Part shown: one piece after another, positions 24,234 through 33,384 of the stretch
Layout: each line of letters starts with the position of its first letter
How positions within the stretch are numbered: position 1 is the first letter of the stretch
The notes under the pieces: model-generated
What the model saw: the letters and a program-made list of their open reading frames with translations, nothing else
What the model was told of the DNA's origin: nothing
Databases searched by the model: none
Made by a program: the position numbers and the translations under genes
DNA from: Piscinibacter sp.
GTDB lineage: Bacteria; Pseudomonadota; Gammaproteobacteria; Burkholderiales; Burkholderiaceae_C
Assembly: GCA_016706565.1 (NCBI GenBank)
Contig: JADJJI010000006.1
Span: 124,001-188,000 of the forward strand
Length of the DNA stretch: 64,000 bases
Reading direction: 5' to 3'

Positions 24234-24720
24234 TCGACGCAGCCTGCTGCTCGCCACGGGTTCGGTGCTGCTGGTCGGCGCCGTGCATGCGCATGGCGAG
24301 TCGACGCACCCGAAGGCCGACGTGCCGGCGGCGCCGGAACAGCAGCCCTGGGGCATCGCCGGCGAAGCGCGGCGCGCGACGCGCACGGTCGAGCTGCGCA
24401 TGCTCGACTCGATGCGTTTCGTGCCGGATCGCCTCGCGGTGAAACTCGGCCAGACGCTGCGCCTGCGCATCCGCAACACCGGTGCGGTGCTGCACGAACT
24501 CGTCATCGGCACGCCCGCCGCGCTCGACGAGCATGCCGCGCTGATGGCGCGATTCCCGGACATGCAGCACGACGAGCCCTGGATGGCCCACGTGCCGCCG
24601 GGTCGCACCGGCGAGATCGTCTGGACCTTCAATCGCGTGGGCGAGTTCGCCTTTGCCTGCCTCATCGCCGGCCACTACCAGGCCGGCATGGTCGGCCGCA
24701 TCACGGTGCGCCCCGCCTGA
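24220..24720 (+). CDS. periplasmic cupredoxin
   Basis: A 166-aa exported cupredoxin-fold protein. It has a short signal region (RRSLLLATGSVLLVGAVHAHG) and type-1 copper ligands: His in VLHELVIG, then Cys, His and Met in FACLIAGHYQAGM. It would shuttle electrons or bind copper beside the multicopper oxidase. Its start overlaps the oxidase end by 14 bases. Confidence 0.87.
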   Translation: MAIIDRRSLLLATGSVLLVGAVHAHGESTHPKADVPAAPEQQPWGIAGEARRATRTVELRMLDSMRFVPDRLAVKLGQTLRLRIRNTGAVLHELVIGTPAALDEHAALMARFPDMQHDEPWMAHVPPGRTGEIVWTFNRVGEFAFACLIAGHYQAGMVGRITVRPA

Positions 24721-24752
24721 CACCCAACAACCCCACACATAAGGAATCCGAC

Positions 24753-25046
24753 ATGAGAACCACTGCGCTGTCATTGCTGCTCGCGGGCGCCTGCGCCAGC
24801 GCCATCGCCGCGGACACCGCCGATCTGAGCGAAGGCGAGATCCGCAAGGTCGACAAGAGCGCCGCCAAGCTCACCATCAAGCACGGCGAGCTCAAGAACC
24901 TCGACATGCCCCCGATGACCATGGTCTTCCAGGTCAAGGACAAGGCCTGGCTCGACAAGCTCAAGGCCGGCGACAAGGTGCGCTTCCAGGCCGAAAAGCA
25001 GGGTGCCGACTACGTGGTGACGGTCATCGAGCCCAAGCGGGACTGA
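24753..25046 (+). CDS. cusF: CusF-like periplasmic copper-binding protein
   Basis: A 97-aa protein with a signal peptide (LSLLLAGACASAIAA) and the CusF core. The core runs IRKVDKSAAKLTIKHGELKNLDMPPMTMVFQV, with His and two Met ligands in KHGELKNLDMPPMTM, and ends with the OB-fold strand VRFQAEKQG. CusF delivers Cu(I) or Ag(I) to efflux pumps. AAGGA lies seven bases upstream of the ATG. It is two bases from the cytochrome gene, so co-translation is likely. Confidence 0.9.
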   Translation: MRTTALSLLLAGACASAIAADTADLSEGEIRKVDKSAAKLTIKHGELKNLDMPPMTMVFQVKDKAWLDKLKAGDKVRFQAEKQGADYVVTVIEPKRD

Positions 25047-25048
25047 CC

Positions 25049-25534
25049 ATGGCCTCGCGCATGCCGCTGTGGCTGGGCGCGCTGGCCGTGTTCGTGGCGG
25101 GGGGCGTGGCGATCGCGTTGTCGGGCGGGAACACGGCGCCGGGCGAACCCTGGCGTCTGCGGCCCGACGATGCGAAGCTGGTCACGCTGGGCCGGCAGGT
25201 CTACGAGGCGCGCTGCGCGTCCTGCCACGGCGTGCGACTGGAAGGGCAGGCGAACTGGCGGCAGCCCGGCGCCGACGGCCTGCTGCCCGCACCGCCGCAC
25301 GACGCCAGCGGCCACACCTGGCATCACCCGGACGAAATGCTGTTCCGCATCACCAAGTACGGCGTGGCCCGGGCCGCCAAGCTGCCCAACCACGCCTCGG
25401 CGATGCCGGCCTTCGAAGGCGTGCTCAGCGACACGGAGATCGTCGCCGCGCTCTCTTGGATCAAGTCGCAGTGGCCGCCGAGCGTGCAAAGCCGGCACGA
25501 CGCGCTCAACCGCCCCGACCCGGCATCGCGCTGA
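25049..25534 (+). CDS. c-type cytochrome
   Basis: A 161-aa monohaem cytochrome with one N-terminal membrane or signal segment ([18 protein letters not shown]), haem site CASCH at about residues 52-56, and a likely distal Met in HASAMPAF. It ends the copper operon, so an inference is that it accepts electrons from the multicopper oxidase or cupredoxin. Similar cytochromes appear in copper islands of Burkholderiales, recalled from memory. Confidence 0.86.
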   Translation: MASRMPLWLGALAVFVAGGVAIALSGGNTAPGEPWRLRPDDAKLVTLGRQVYEARCASCHGVRLEGQANWRQPGADGLLPAPPHDASGHTWHHPDEMLFRITKYGVARAAKLPNHASAMPAFEGVLSDTEIVAALSWIKSQWPPSVQSRHDALNRPDPASR

Positions 25535-25574
25535 GCGGCGATACTTCGCTCTGGCCCGGCACACCGACACGCCC

Positions 25575-26195
25575 ATGGACTACCCCGGCAACCTGTTCGT
25601 CGTCGCCGCCCCCAGCGGGGCCGGCAAGTCGAGCCTGGTCAAGGCCCTGCTCGAACTCGACTCGCACCTGGCGGTGTCGGTGTCGCACACCACGCGCGCG
25701 CCGCGAGGCCAGGAGCAGCAGGGCCGCGAGTACCACTTCATCGGCGAGCCCGAGTTCCGCGCCAAGATCGCCCACGGGGACTTCTTCGAGTGGGCCGAGG
25801 TGCACGGCAACCTCTACGGCACCTCGCGCGAAGCCATCGAGGCGCGCATTGCCGGTGGCCAGGACGTCGTGCTCGAGATCGACTGGCAGGGCGCCTTGCA
25901 GATCAAGAAGCTGTTCCCGCACGCGGTGCTGATCTTCATCCTGCCGCCGAGCTGGGACGAACTCCGCCAGCGCCTGATGCGCCGCGGCGAGGACGGCGTG
26001 GACGTGATCGCCAGGCGGATGGACAACGCACGCATCGAGGTGGCCCAGGCCCGGCATTTCGACTTCGTTATAATCAACGCCCTGTTCGAGACGGCCCTCT
26101 TCGACCTGAAGACCGTCGTCCACTCCCAGCGACTGAAGTACGCTGCCCAGCGCCGCAACAAGTCCCAGGTTTTTGCAGCGCTCGATCTGATCTGA
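25575..26195 (+). CDS. gmk: guanylate kinase
   Basis: A 206-aa GMP kinase (GMP + ATP to GDP + ADP). The P-loop is [10 protein letters not shown] (residues 12-21), with the GMP-binding [18 protein letters not shown] and [13 protein letters not shown] segments and [11 protein letters not shown] all in place. The start ATG at 25575 fits the family N terminus ([15 protein letters not shown]). It lies upstream of rpoZ and spoT, the standard proteobacterial order, which marks return to core chromosome. Confidence 0.97.
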   Translation: MDYPGNLFVVAAPSGAGKSSLVKALLELDSHLAVSVSHTTRAPRGQEQQGREYHFIGEPEFRAKIAHGDFFEWAEVHGNLYGTSREAIEARIAGGQDVVLEIDWQGALQIKKLFPHAVLIFILPPSWDELRQRLMRRGEDGVDVIARRMDNARIEVAQARHFDFVIINALFETALFDLKTVVHSQRLKYAAQRRNKSQVFAALDLI

Positions 26196-26214
26196 TCTCC
26201 CCCGGAGCATCCGC

Positions 26215-26418
26215 ATGGCCCGCATCACCGTCGAAGACTGTCTCGTCAAGATCCCGAACCGCTTCCAGCTCGTGCTGGCCGCGACCTACCGTGCGCGCAT
26301 GCTCAGCCAGGGCCACGCCCCGAAGATCGAGACCAAGAACAAGCCCGGCGTGACCGCGCTGCGCGAGATCGCCGCCGGCGAAGTCGGTATCGAGATGCTC
26401 CGCAAAGTCCCCGTCTGA
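26215..26418 (+). CDS. rpoZ: RNA polymerase omega subunit
   Basis: A 67-aa omega subunit that helps assemble RNA polymerase and bears part of the ppGpp site. [20 protein letters not shown] is the conserved N terminus and [17 protein letters not shown] the second conserved block. It is 19 bases downstream of gmk and just upstream of spoT. Confidence 0.97.
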   Translation: MARITVEDCLVKIPNRFQLVLAATYRARMLSQGHAPKIETKNKPGVTALREIAAGEVGIEMLRKVPV

Positions 26419-26496
26419 CGCGCCATTGACCCCATGGCGGCCCTCCTTCGGCCGCCTCGCCCTGCGGGCCCGGTGTCGGCCTGCTAAATTCCGGAC

Positions 26497-28773
26497 ATGG
26501 GCGACCGCACCCCCGAAGCACTGCGTGACTCGACCGCGCCGTCGAGCCGGCGCAGCGCTGCCCCGGCGAAGCTGGTCACCGCCGACGCCGCAGCGGCTTC
26601 CTTCGCGGCGCTGACCTCCAAGCTCGACTACCTCGACGCCGCCGACATCAAGCGCGTGCGCGACGCCTACCGCTTCGCCGACGAGGCGCACCTCGGCCAG
26701 TTCCGCGCCAGCGGCGAGCCCTACATCACGCACCCGATCGCGGTGGCGGGCCTGTGCGCCGAGTGGAAGCTCGACGCCCAGGCCATCATGGCGGCGCTGA
26801 TGCACGACGCGATGGAGGACTGCGGCATCCCGAAGTCCGAGCTGATCGAACGTTTCGGCGCGCCCACCGCCGACCTGGTCGATGGCCTCACCAAGCTGGA
26901 CAAGTTGCGCTTCTCGACGCGCGAGGAGTCGCAGGCCGAGTCCTTCCGCAAGATGCTGCTGGCGATGGCGCGCGACGTTCGCGTCATCCTGATCAAGCTG
27001 GCCGACAGGCTGCACAACATGCGCACGATGGACGCGATGGTGCCGTCCAAGCGCGTGCGCATCGCCGGCGAGACGCTGGACATCTACGCCCCCATCGCCC
27101 ACCGCCTGGGCCTGAACCAGACCTACCGCGAACTGCAGGAGCTCTCGTTCCAGCACCTGCGGCCGTGGCGCCACGCGGCGCTGTTCAAGGCGGTGCAGAA
27201 GGCGCGCGGCTACCGGCGCGACGTGGTCGAGCGCATCCAGCGCGAGGTCGAGAAGTCCTTCGCGCAGTCCAAGCTGCCGGTGCAGGTGTTCGGCCGCGAG
27301 AAGACGCTGTTCTCGATCTACAAGAAGATGAGCGAGAAGCACCTGAGCTTCGCGCAGGTGAACGACATCTTCGGCTTTCGCATCGTCGTGAGCACGCTGC
27401 CCGAGTGCTACATGGCGATGGGCGTGCTGCACCAGCTCTACAAGCCGATGCCCGGGCGCTTCAAGGACTACATCGCCATCCCGAAGGCGAACGGCTACCA
27501 GTCGCTGCACACCACGCTGGTCAGCCCGCTCGGCACGGCGGTGGAGTTCCAGATCCGCACCGAGCAGATGCACGCCGTGGCCGAGAAGGGCATCGCCGCG
27601 CACTGGATGTACAAATCCAAGGGCGCCGGCGGCAACCACGCGCAGGACGCGCAGCGCCTGGGTGCGATGTGGCTGCAGTCGCTGCTCGACATCCAGGACG
27701 AGACGCGCGACGCGAGCGAGTTCCTCGAGCACGTCAAGATCGACCTGTTCCCCGACGCGATCTACGTGTTCACGCCGAAATCGAAGATCCTCGCCCTGCC
27801 CAAGGGCGCCACGCCGGTGGACTTCGCCTACGCGATTCACTCCGATGTCGGCGACCACTGCGTGGCCGCCAAGGTCAACGGCGAGCCGGTGGCGCTGCGC
27901 ACCGAGCTGCGCAGTGGCGACGTGGTCGAGATCGTCAGCGCGCCCAACGCGCGGCCGAACCCGGCCTGGCTGAACTTCGTGCGCACCGGCCGGGCGCGCT
28001 CGAAGATCCGCCACTACCTGAAGACGATGGAGCAGGAGGAGTCGCAGGACCTGGGCGAGAAGATGCTCGCGCAGGCCTTGCGCGCCGAAGGCCTGCAACT
28101 GCCCGACGAGCGCGAGGAACACGCGCCGCTGTGGCAGCAGGTGACACGCTGGAGCGGTAACCGCAACCGCGCCGAACTGCTCACCGACATCGGCCTGGGC
28201 CGCAAGATCGCCAGCATCGTCGCCAAGCGCGTGGCGCGGCTGATGGCCGAAGAAGGCCAGCGCCCCGACGCGCTGACGCTGACCATGGGCCGCTACGCCA
28301 GCGACGACAACGCGCCGCTGCAGGGCATGGTGCTGATCGACGGCAGCGAGGGCGCCTCGGTGCAACTGGCGCCGTGTTGCCGGCCGATCCCGGGGGATTC
28401 CATCGTCGGCTACCTCGGCCGCGGCGAGGGCCTGACGGTGCACACGGCCGACTGCAGCGTCGGCAAGCGCCTGTTCGAGCGCGACAGCGAACGCTGGATG
28501 ACGGTCGAGTGGGCCGAGCAGCCCACGCGCGCTTTCGAGACCGCGATCAGCGTGCTGCTGAAGAACGGCAAGGGCGTGCTCGCCGAGGTGGCCTCGGCAG
28601 TGGCTTCGGCCGAGGCCGACATCACCCACATCGACATGGGCGACGAACGTGCCGCGCAGACCAGCGAGCTGCGCTTGCTGCTGAGCGTGCGCGACCGGCT
28701 GCACCTGGCCGAGGTGATGCGCGTGCTCAAGCGCTCCGCCTCCGTGCTGCGCGTGGCACGCGTCAAGCCCTGA
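26497..28773 (+). CDS. spoT: bifunctional (p)ppGpp synthetase/hydrolase
   Basis: A 758-aa RelA/SpoT homologue. The HD hydrolase domain is intact (IMAALMHDAMEDCG). The synthetase domain shows REKTLFSIYKKMSEKHLSF and IFGFRIVV. The TGS domain follows (DLFPDAIYVFTPKSKILALP) and an ACT domain ends the protein (ITHIDMGDERA). With both catalytic sites preserved it should make and degrade (p)ppGpp. The start at 26497 gives a normal length. It is 78 bases after rpoZ and may be in the same transcript. Confidence 0.96.
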   Translation: MGDRTPEALRDSTAPSSRRSAAPAKLVTADAAAASFAALTSKLDYLDAADIKRVRDAYRFADEAHLGQFRASGEPYITHPIAVAGLCAEWKLDAQAIMAALMHDAMEDCGIPKSELIERFGAPTADLVDGLTKLDKLRFSTREESQAESFRKMLLAMARDVRVILIKLADRLHNMRTMDAMVPSKRVRIAGETLDIYAPIAHRLGLNQTYRELQELSFQHLRPWRHAALFKAVQKARGYRRDVVERIQREVEKSFAQSKLPVQVFGREKTLFSIYKKMSEKHLSFAQVNDIFGFRIVVSTLPECYMAMGVLHQLYKPMPGRFKDYIAIPKANGYQSLHTTLVSPLGTAVEFQIRTEQMHAVAEKGIAAHWMYKSKGAGGNHAQDAQRLGAMWLQSLLDIQDETRDASEFLEHVKIDLFPDAIYVFTPKSKILALPKGATPVDFAYAIHSDVGDHCVAAKVNGEPVALRTELRSGDVVEIVSAPNARPNPAWLNFVRTGRARSKIRHYLKTMEQEESQDLGEKMLAQALRAEGLQLPDEREEHAPLWQQVTRWSGNRNRAELLTDIGLGRKIASIVAKRVARLMAEEGQRPDALTLTMGRYASDDNAPLQGMVLIDGSEGASVQLAPCCRPIPGDSIVGYLGRGEGLTVHTADCSVGKRLFERDSERWMTVEWAEQPTRAFETAISVLLKNGKGVLAEVASAVASAEADITHIDMGDERAAQTSELRLLLSVRDRLHLAEVMRVLKRSASVLRVARVKP

Positions 28774-28785
28774 GCCTGCGGCTCA
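28771..28785 (+). terminator. hairpin overlapping the spoT stop codon
   Basis: TGAGCC and GGCTCA pair around TGC, starting at the spoT stop codon itself. There is no T-tract, so it is a weak terminator or mRNA-end hairpin. Confidence 0.35.
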
Positions 28786-28816
28786 GGGCTGCGCCCCGAC
28801 CACACCGCTCCCCCGA

Positions 28817-28835
28817 GCCCCCTCCGGGAGGGGGC
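28817..28835. terminator. bidirectional hairpin between spoT and greB
   Basis: GCCCCCTCC and GGAGGGGGC are perfect reverse complements with almost no loop, in the gap between the convergent genes. No T-tract follows, but the position suits a two-way terminator. Confidence 0.5.
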
Positions 28836-28846
28836 GCCATCCAGAC

Positions 28847-29407
28847 TCACGATGCTGCGGGAGCCGGATAGATCACATCGAGCACCTCGATTCTTTCCAG
28901 CCCACCAGGCGTCTGTAGCGTGACCTCTTCACCCACACGCGCCTTCAGCAGTGCCCGCGCGATCGGCGCGATCCAACTCACCTCGCCCTGCGCGCTGTCG
29001 GACTCGTCGATGCCCTTGATGGTGATGGTGCGCTCGTCGCCCTTCTGGTTGGCGTAGGTCACCGTGGCGCCGAAGAAGACCTGGTCGTGGCCGTGGTGCA
29101 GCGACGGGTCGACCACCTCGGCGATGTCCAGCCGCTTGGTGAGGAAGCGGATGCGCCGGTCGATCTCGCGAAGGCGCTTCTTGCCGTAGAGGTAGTCGCC
29201 GTTCTCGGAGCGGTCGCCGTTCTTCGCCGCCCACGACACCACCTCCACGATCTTCGGCCGCTCGTCGTCGAGCAGGCTCATCAGCTCGGCGCGCAGCCGC
29301 GCGTAGCCCTGCGGGGTGACGTAGTTCTTCGTGCCATGCGGCATCGCTGGCAGCGCGAGCTCTTCGTCGTCGTCGCCGTCGGATTCCTTGGTGAAGGCCT
29401 TGTTCAT
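28847..29407 (-). CDS. greB: transcription elongation factor GreB
   Basis: A 186-aa Gre factor that rescues backtracked RNA polymerase. The N-terminal coiled coil contains KNYVTPQGYARLRAELMSLL and the acidic NGDRSENGDYLYGKKRLREI loop typical of GreB. The FKBP-like C-terminal domain includes GEVSWIAPIARALLKARVGEEV. The start at 29407 (MNKAFTKESDG) is the usual GreB N terminus. It is convergent with spoT. Confidence 0.95.
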   Translation of the reverse strand: MNKAFTKESDGDDDEELALPAMPHGTKNYVTPQGYARLRAELMSLLDDERPKIVEVVSWAAKNGDRSENGDYLYGKKRLREIDRRIRFLTKRLDIAEVVDPSLHHGHDQVFFGATVTYANQKGDERTITIKGIDESDSAQGEVSWIAPIARALLKARVGEEVTLQTPGGLERIEVLDVIYPAPAAS

Positions 29408-29445
29408 CGCGTCTCGATTCTGCCAGCCGCCGCTACGATGGCGGC

Positions 29446-30588
29446 ATGACACACGAGACCGACGTGATCGTCGTCGGCGCCGGCATCGCCGGGGCCTCGC
29501 TCGCCGCCTTTCTGTCCGAGTCGCACCGCGTGCTGCTGCTCGAGGCCGAGTCGCAGCCGGGCTACCACAGCACCGGCCGCTCGGCGGCGATGTTCATGGA
29601 GAGCTATGGCACGCCGACGATCCGGGCGCTCACGCGCGCGAGCCGGGCCTTCTACACCGCGCCGCCGGCGGGCTTCTGCGCCGCGCCGCTGATCTCGCCG
29701 CGCGGAGCGATGTACGTCGGTACGCCGGCGCAGCACGATCTGCTCGACCAGACGGAGGCCGAACTGCGGCCGCACACGCCGAACCTGAAGCGCTTGACCG
29801 CCGCCGAAGCCATCGCGCGTGTGCCCATGCTGCGAGCCGAGCAGGTCGGCGGCGCGCTGCTCGATCCGGACGCAGCCGACATCGACGTGCATGCGCTGCA
29901 CCAGGGCTTTCTGCGCCGCGCGAAGGCGAATGGCACGCGGATCGTCTGCGATGCACGCATCAGCGGGCTGCAGCGGCGCGAGGGCCTGTGGCACGTGCAC
30001 AGCGTCGCCGGTGACTGGCGCGCTGCCACCGTCGTCAACGCCGCTGGCGCCTGGGCCGAAACGCTCGCGCAACTCGCCGGCCTCCCGCCCATCGGGCTGC
30101 AACCGAAACGCCGGGCCGCCTTCCTCTTCGCACCGCCTGCCGGCGTGGATTGCGCGTCCTGGCCCTGCGTCTGCGGCGTCGACGAAGGCTGGTACTTCAA
30201 GCCCGATGCGGGCTCCCTGCTCGGCTCGCCGGCCAATGCCGACCCGGTGGATCCGCACGACGTGCGGCCGGAAGAACTCGACATCGCCACCGGCATCGCT
30301 CGCATCGAGGAGATGACCACGCTGCAGATTCGCCGCCCCAGCCACACCTGGGCCGGGCTGCGCTCCTTCGTGGCCGACGGAGACGTGGTCGCCGGCTTCG
30401 ACCCGCTGGCGCCCGGCTTCTTCTGGCTCGCCGCGCAAGGCGGTTACGGCATCCAGACCGCGCCGGCGATGGGAGAGCTCGCCGCCGCCTGGGTACGTGG
30501 CGAACCGCCCCCCGCGCACATCGCCGCCGCGGGTGTGGATGCTGCGTACCTGCACGTCGATCGCCTGCGCCGACAATCCGATTCCTGA
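29446..30588 (+). CDS. FAD-dependent oxidoreductase (DAO family)
   Basis: A 380-aa glycine-oxidase/D-amino-acid-oxidase-like flavoprotein. The dinucleotide fold is DVIVVGAGIAGASLAAFL (residues 6-23), the C-terminal FAD motif is GFFWLAAQGGYGIQTAPAMG, and FMESYG follows the flavin-binding helix. The substrate is not evident; the family oxidises amines or hydroxy acids. It lies 13 bases before the tartrate/malate-type dehydrogenase gene and could share its transcript. Confidence 0.85.
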   Translation: MTHETDVIVVGAGIAGASLAAFLSESHRVLLLEAESQPGYHSTGRSAAMFMESYGTPTIRALTRASRAFYTAPPAGFCAAPLISPRGAMYVGTPAQHDLLDQTEAELRPHTPNLKRLTAAEAIARVPMLRAEQVGGALLDPDAADIDVHALHQGFLRRAKANGTRIVCDARISGLQRREGLWHVHSVAGDWRAATVVNAAGAWAETLAQLAGLPPIGLQPKRRAAFLFAPPAGVDCASWPCVCGVDEGWYFKPDAGSLLGSPANADPVDPHDVRPEELDIATGIARIEEMTTLQIRRPSHTWAGLRSFVADGDVVAGFDPLAPGFFWLAAQGGYGIQTAPAMGELAAAWVRGEPPPAHIAAAGVDAAYLHVDRLRRQSDS

Positions 30589-30601
30589 CTGGAGAACCTG
30601 C

Positions 30602-31690
30602 ATGAGCAAGTCCCACCGCATCGCCGTGATCCCCGGCGACGGCATCGGCCGCGAAGTCATGCCCGAAGGCCTGCGTGCCCTCGAGGCTGTCGGCGCACGC
30701 CACGGCATCCGCTTCGAGTGGAAGCACATCGACTGGGCCAGCTGCGACTGGTACGCCAAGCACGGCACGATGATGCCGGCCGACTGGTTCGATCAGCTCG
30801 CCGGCCTGGACGCGATCTACTTCGGCGCCGTCGGCTGGCCCGACACCGTGCCCGACCACATCTCGCTGTGGGGCTCGCTGCTGAAGTTCCGCCGCGACTT
30901 CGACCAGTACGTGAACCTGCGCCCCTGCCGCCTGATGCCCGGCATCCCGTCGCCGCTGGTCGATCGCACCGGCCGCGCGCGGCAGCCCGGCGAGATCGAC
31001 TTCTACGTGGTGCGAGAGAACACCGAGGGCGAGTACTCCAGCGTCGGCGGCCGCATGTTCGAGGGCACCGATCGCGAGGTGGTGATCCAGGAAACGGTGA
31101 TGACACGCGTGGGCGTCGACCGCGTGCTGCGCTACGCCTTCGAGCTGGCGAACAGGCGCCCGAAGAAGCACCTCACCTCGGCCACCAAGAGCAACGGCAT
31201 CGCCATCACCATGCCCTACTGGGACGAGCGCGTCGCGGCGATGGCGAAGAGCTATGCGGACGTGAAGGTCGACAAGTACCACATCGACATCCTCACCGCG
31301 AACTTCGTGCTGCACCCGGACTGGTTCGACGTGGTGGTGGCGAGCAACCTGTTCGGCGACATCCTGTCCGACCTCGGCCCGGCCTGCACCGGCACGATCG
31401 GCATCGCACCGAGCGCCAACATCAACCCGGACCGCAAGTTCCCGTCGCTGTTCGAGCCGGTGCACGGCTCCGCGCCAGACATCGCCGGCAAGGGCGTGGC
31501 CAACCCGATCGGCATGATCTGGTCGGGCGCGCTGATGCTCGAGCACCTGGGCCATGCGCAGGCCGGCGCCGAGGTGCTGGCAGCGATCGAGAAGCTGCTG
31601 GCCGACCCGCACGCGCCGAAGACGCGCGACATCGGCGGCACCGCCGGCACGCAGGACGTGGGGCGCGCGCTCGCCGCGCTGCTGGCATGA
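30602..31690 (+). CDS. tartrate dehydrogenase / D-malate dehydrogenase type enzyme
   Basis: A 362-aa NAD-dependent beta-decarboxylating dehydrogenase. RIAVIPGDGIGREVMPEGL is the N-terminal signature, YVVRENTEGEYSS a substrate-loop motif, and NLFGDILSDLGPACTGTIGIAPSANI the metal-binding core. Length and sequence fit the tartrate dehydrogenase/DmlA group rather than isopropylmalate dehydrogenase. It acts on tartrate or D-malate in the cytoplasm. Its stop overlaps the next gene by four bases. Confidence 0.88.
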   Translation: MSKSHRIAVIPGDGIGREVMPEGLRALEAVGARHGIRFEWKHIDWASCDWYAKHGTMMPADWFDQLAGLDAIYFGAVGWPDTVPDHISLWGSLLKFRRDFDQYVNLRPCRLMPGIPSPLVDRTGRARQPGEIDFYVVRENTEGEYSSVGGRMFEGTDREVVIQETVMTRVGVDRVLRYAFELANRRPKKHLTSATKSNGIAITMPYWDERVAAMAKSYADVKVDKYHIDILTANFVLHPDWFDVVVASNLFGDILSDLGPACTGTIGIAPSANINPDRKFPSLFEPVHGSAPDIAGKGVANPIGMIWSGALMLEHLGHAQAGAEVLAAIEKLLADPHAPKTRDIGGTAGTQDVGRALAALLA

Positions 31691-32691
31691 AGGTCTGCAT
31701 CGTCGGCGCCGGCGCGATCGGCGGCTTCATCGGCACGCGGCTGGCGCGCGCCGGTGAAGCACAGGTCAGCGCCTTGGCGCGCGGGGCCACGCTGCAGGCG
31801 TTGCGCACTCAGGGCTGGCGGCTGCGCCAGGGCGGCGAACTGCTGCAGGCGCCGGCCACGGCGAGCGACGACCCGGCGGCGCTGGGTGTGCAGGAGCTCG
31901 TCGTCGTCGCGCTGAAGGGCCAGGCGCTGCCCGAACTGGCGCCGCGCCTGGCGCCGCTGATCGGTCGCGACACCCTCGTGCTGCCGGCCATGAACGGCGT
32001 GCCCTGGTGGTTCGGCCGCGGCGTGGCGGCGCTCGGCGATGCACCGCTGCAAAGTGTCGACCCGGGCGGCGTGGTCGGCCGCGCCATACCTTTCGAGAGC
32101 GTGCTCGGCTGCGTCGTGCATGCCAGCACCGCGACCTCGGAGCCCGGCCTCGTCGAGCATCGCATGGGCCAGGGCCTGATCGTCGGCGAGGCGTCCGGTG
32201 GCCTGAGCGAGAGGGTGCAACGCGTCGTGGCGCTGCTCCAGAACGCGGGCTTCGATGCGACGGCGTCGGCGAACATCCGCCAGGACATCTGGTACAAATT
32301 GTGGGGCAACCTGACGGTGAATCCGGTGACGGCGATCACCGGCGCCACCACCGACCGCGTGCTCGACGACCCGCTGGTAAGGGCCTTCTGCACCGCGGCG
32401 ATGCGCGAGGCCGCGGCCATCGGCGAGCGCCTGGGCTGCGCCATCGCGCAGAGCCCGGACGACCGCCACGCCATCACGCGCAAGCTCGGCGCCTTCCGCA
32501 GTTCGATGCTGCAGGACGTGCAGGCCGGCCGCGCCATCGAACTCGACGCCATCGTCGGCGTGGTGCACGAGATCGCCACGCGTCTGGGCGTGGCCTCGCC
32601 GAACATCGACGCATTGCTCGGCCTCACGCGGCTGTTCGGCCGCGTGCACGGCCTCTACCCGGATTCGCCGGCAGCCCCCGCCACCGCCTGA
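31687..32691 (+). CDS. 2-dehydropantoate 2-reductase family protein
   Basis: A 334-aa ketopantoate reductase-like enzyme: NADPH motif VGAGAIGGFIGTRLARAG, NGVPWWFGRG, and the catalytic-Lys region IWYKLWGNLTVNPVTAITG. True PanE makes pantoate for coenzyme A; paralogues in catabolic operons use other 2-keto acids. The overlap with the tartrate/malate dehydrogenase gene makes a catabolic role as likely as pantothenate synthesis. Confidence 0.83.
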   Translation: MKVCIVGAGAIGGFIGTRLARAGEAQVSALARGATLQALRTQGWRLRQGGELLQAPATASDDPAALGVQELVVVALKGQALPELAPRLAPLIGRDTLVLPAMNGVPWWFGRGVAALGDAPLQSVDPGGVVGRAIPFESVLGCVVHASTATSEPGLVEHRMGQGLIVGEASGGLSERVQRVVALLQNAGFDATASANIRQDIWYKLWGNLTVNPVTAITGATTDRVLDDPLVRAFCTAAMREAAAIGERLGCAIAQSPDDRHAITRKLGAFRSSMLQDVQAGRAIELDAIVGVVHEIATRLGVASPNIDALLGLTRLFGRVHGLYPDSPAAPATA

Positions 32692-32694
32692 AGC

Positions 32695-33384
32695 TCAGGC
32701 TCCGAGACGCAGGTGCTGGCCCTGCACCGCCTCGCCGCTGCGCGTGGCGAGGAAGGCGATCGCCTCGGCGGCGGCCGCGGTGCTCACCCAGGCCGCGCGG
32801 TCGGCATCGGGCATCGCGGCGCGATTCGCCGGCGTGTCCAGCGTGGTCGGCGCGACGCTGTTGACGCGGATGCCGCTGCCCGCCACTTCCTGCGCGAGCG
32901 ATTCGACGAGGCGCTGCAGGGCGCTCTTCGAGGCGATGTAGGCGCCCTTGAGCGCCTGCCCGCCACCGGCCGCCGCGGCACTCACTGCGACGATGCTGCC
33001 GCTGCCCTGCGTGCGCATCTGCGCCACCACCGGCTTGGCCAGCGCGACGAACGACCACGCGTTCAGGCCGAGCATGCGATCCCAAGAGGCGCGCGTCATC
33101 TGCGCCACGCCCTCGCCCATCTCGAAGCCGCCGGCCACGTGCACCAGCGCGTCGACTCGGCCGAGCGATTGCACGATGCGGCCGACAGCCGCTGCGACCG
33201 CGGCCTCGTCGGTGATGTCGACCGCTTCTGCGAACGCGGCGGCGGGGAACATCTGCTTCAACACCGCGGCATCGCGGTCGAACAGCGCCAGCCGCGCGCC
33301 GGCCGCGAGGAAGCGCTGCACCACCGCGCGGCCCAGCGCGCCGGCGGCGCCGGTGACGATCACCACCGAATCATTCGTGCTCAT
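32695..33384 (-). CDS. short-chain dehydrogenase/reductase
   Basis: A 229-aa SDR. The Rossmann motif is VTGAAGALGRAV (residues 10-21), HVAGGF follows, and the catalytic YIASK lies late in the protein. The chosen ATG overlaps the stop of the upstream PLP-enzyme gene by four bases. Its partner suggests a shared pathway for a thiol- or amino-acid-derived substrate, but the substrate is unknown. Confidence 0.87.
   Translation of the reverse strand: MSTNDSVVIVTGAAGALGRAVVQRFLAAGARLALFDRDAAVLKQMFPAAAFAEAVDITDEAAVAAAVGRIVQSLGRVDALVHVAGGFEMGEGVAQMTRASWDRMLGLNAWSFVALAKPVVAQMRTQGSGSIVAVSAAAAGGGQALKGAYIASKSALQRLVESLAQEVAGSGIRVNSVAPTTLDTPANRAAMPDADRAAWVSTAAAAEAIAFLATRSGEAVQGQHLRLGA

Noticed and set aside
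26074-28704. An 876-codon open frame on the minus strand opposite spoT.
   Set aside because: It is antisense to a complete, well-conserved spoT gene, and long antisense frames are expected in G/C-rich coding DNA. Its translation is His/Arg/Val-rich and matches nothing.
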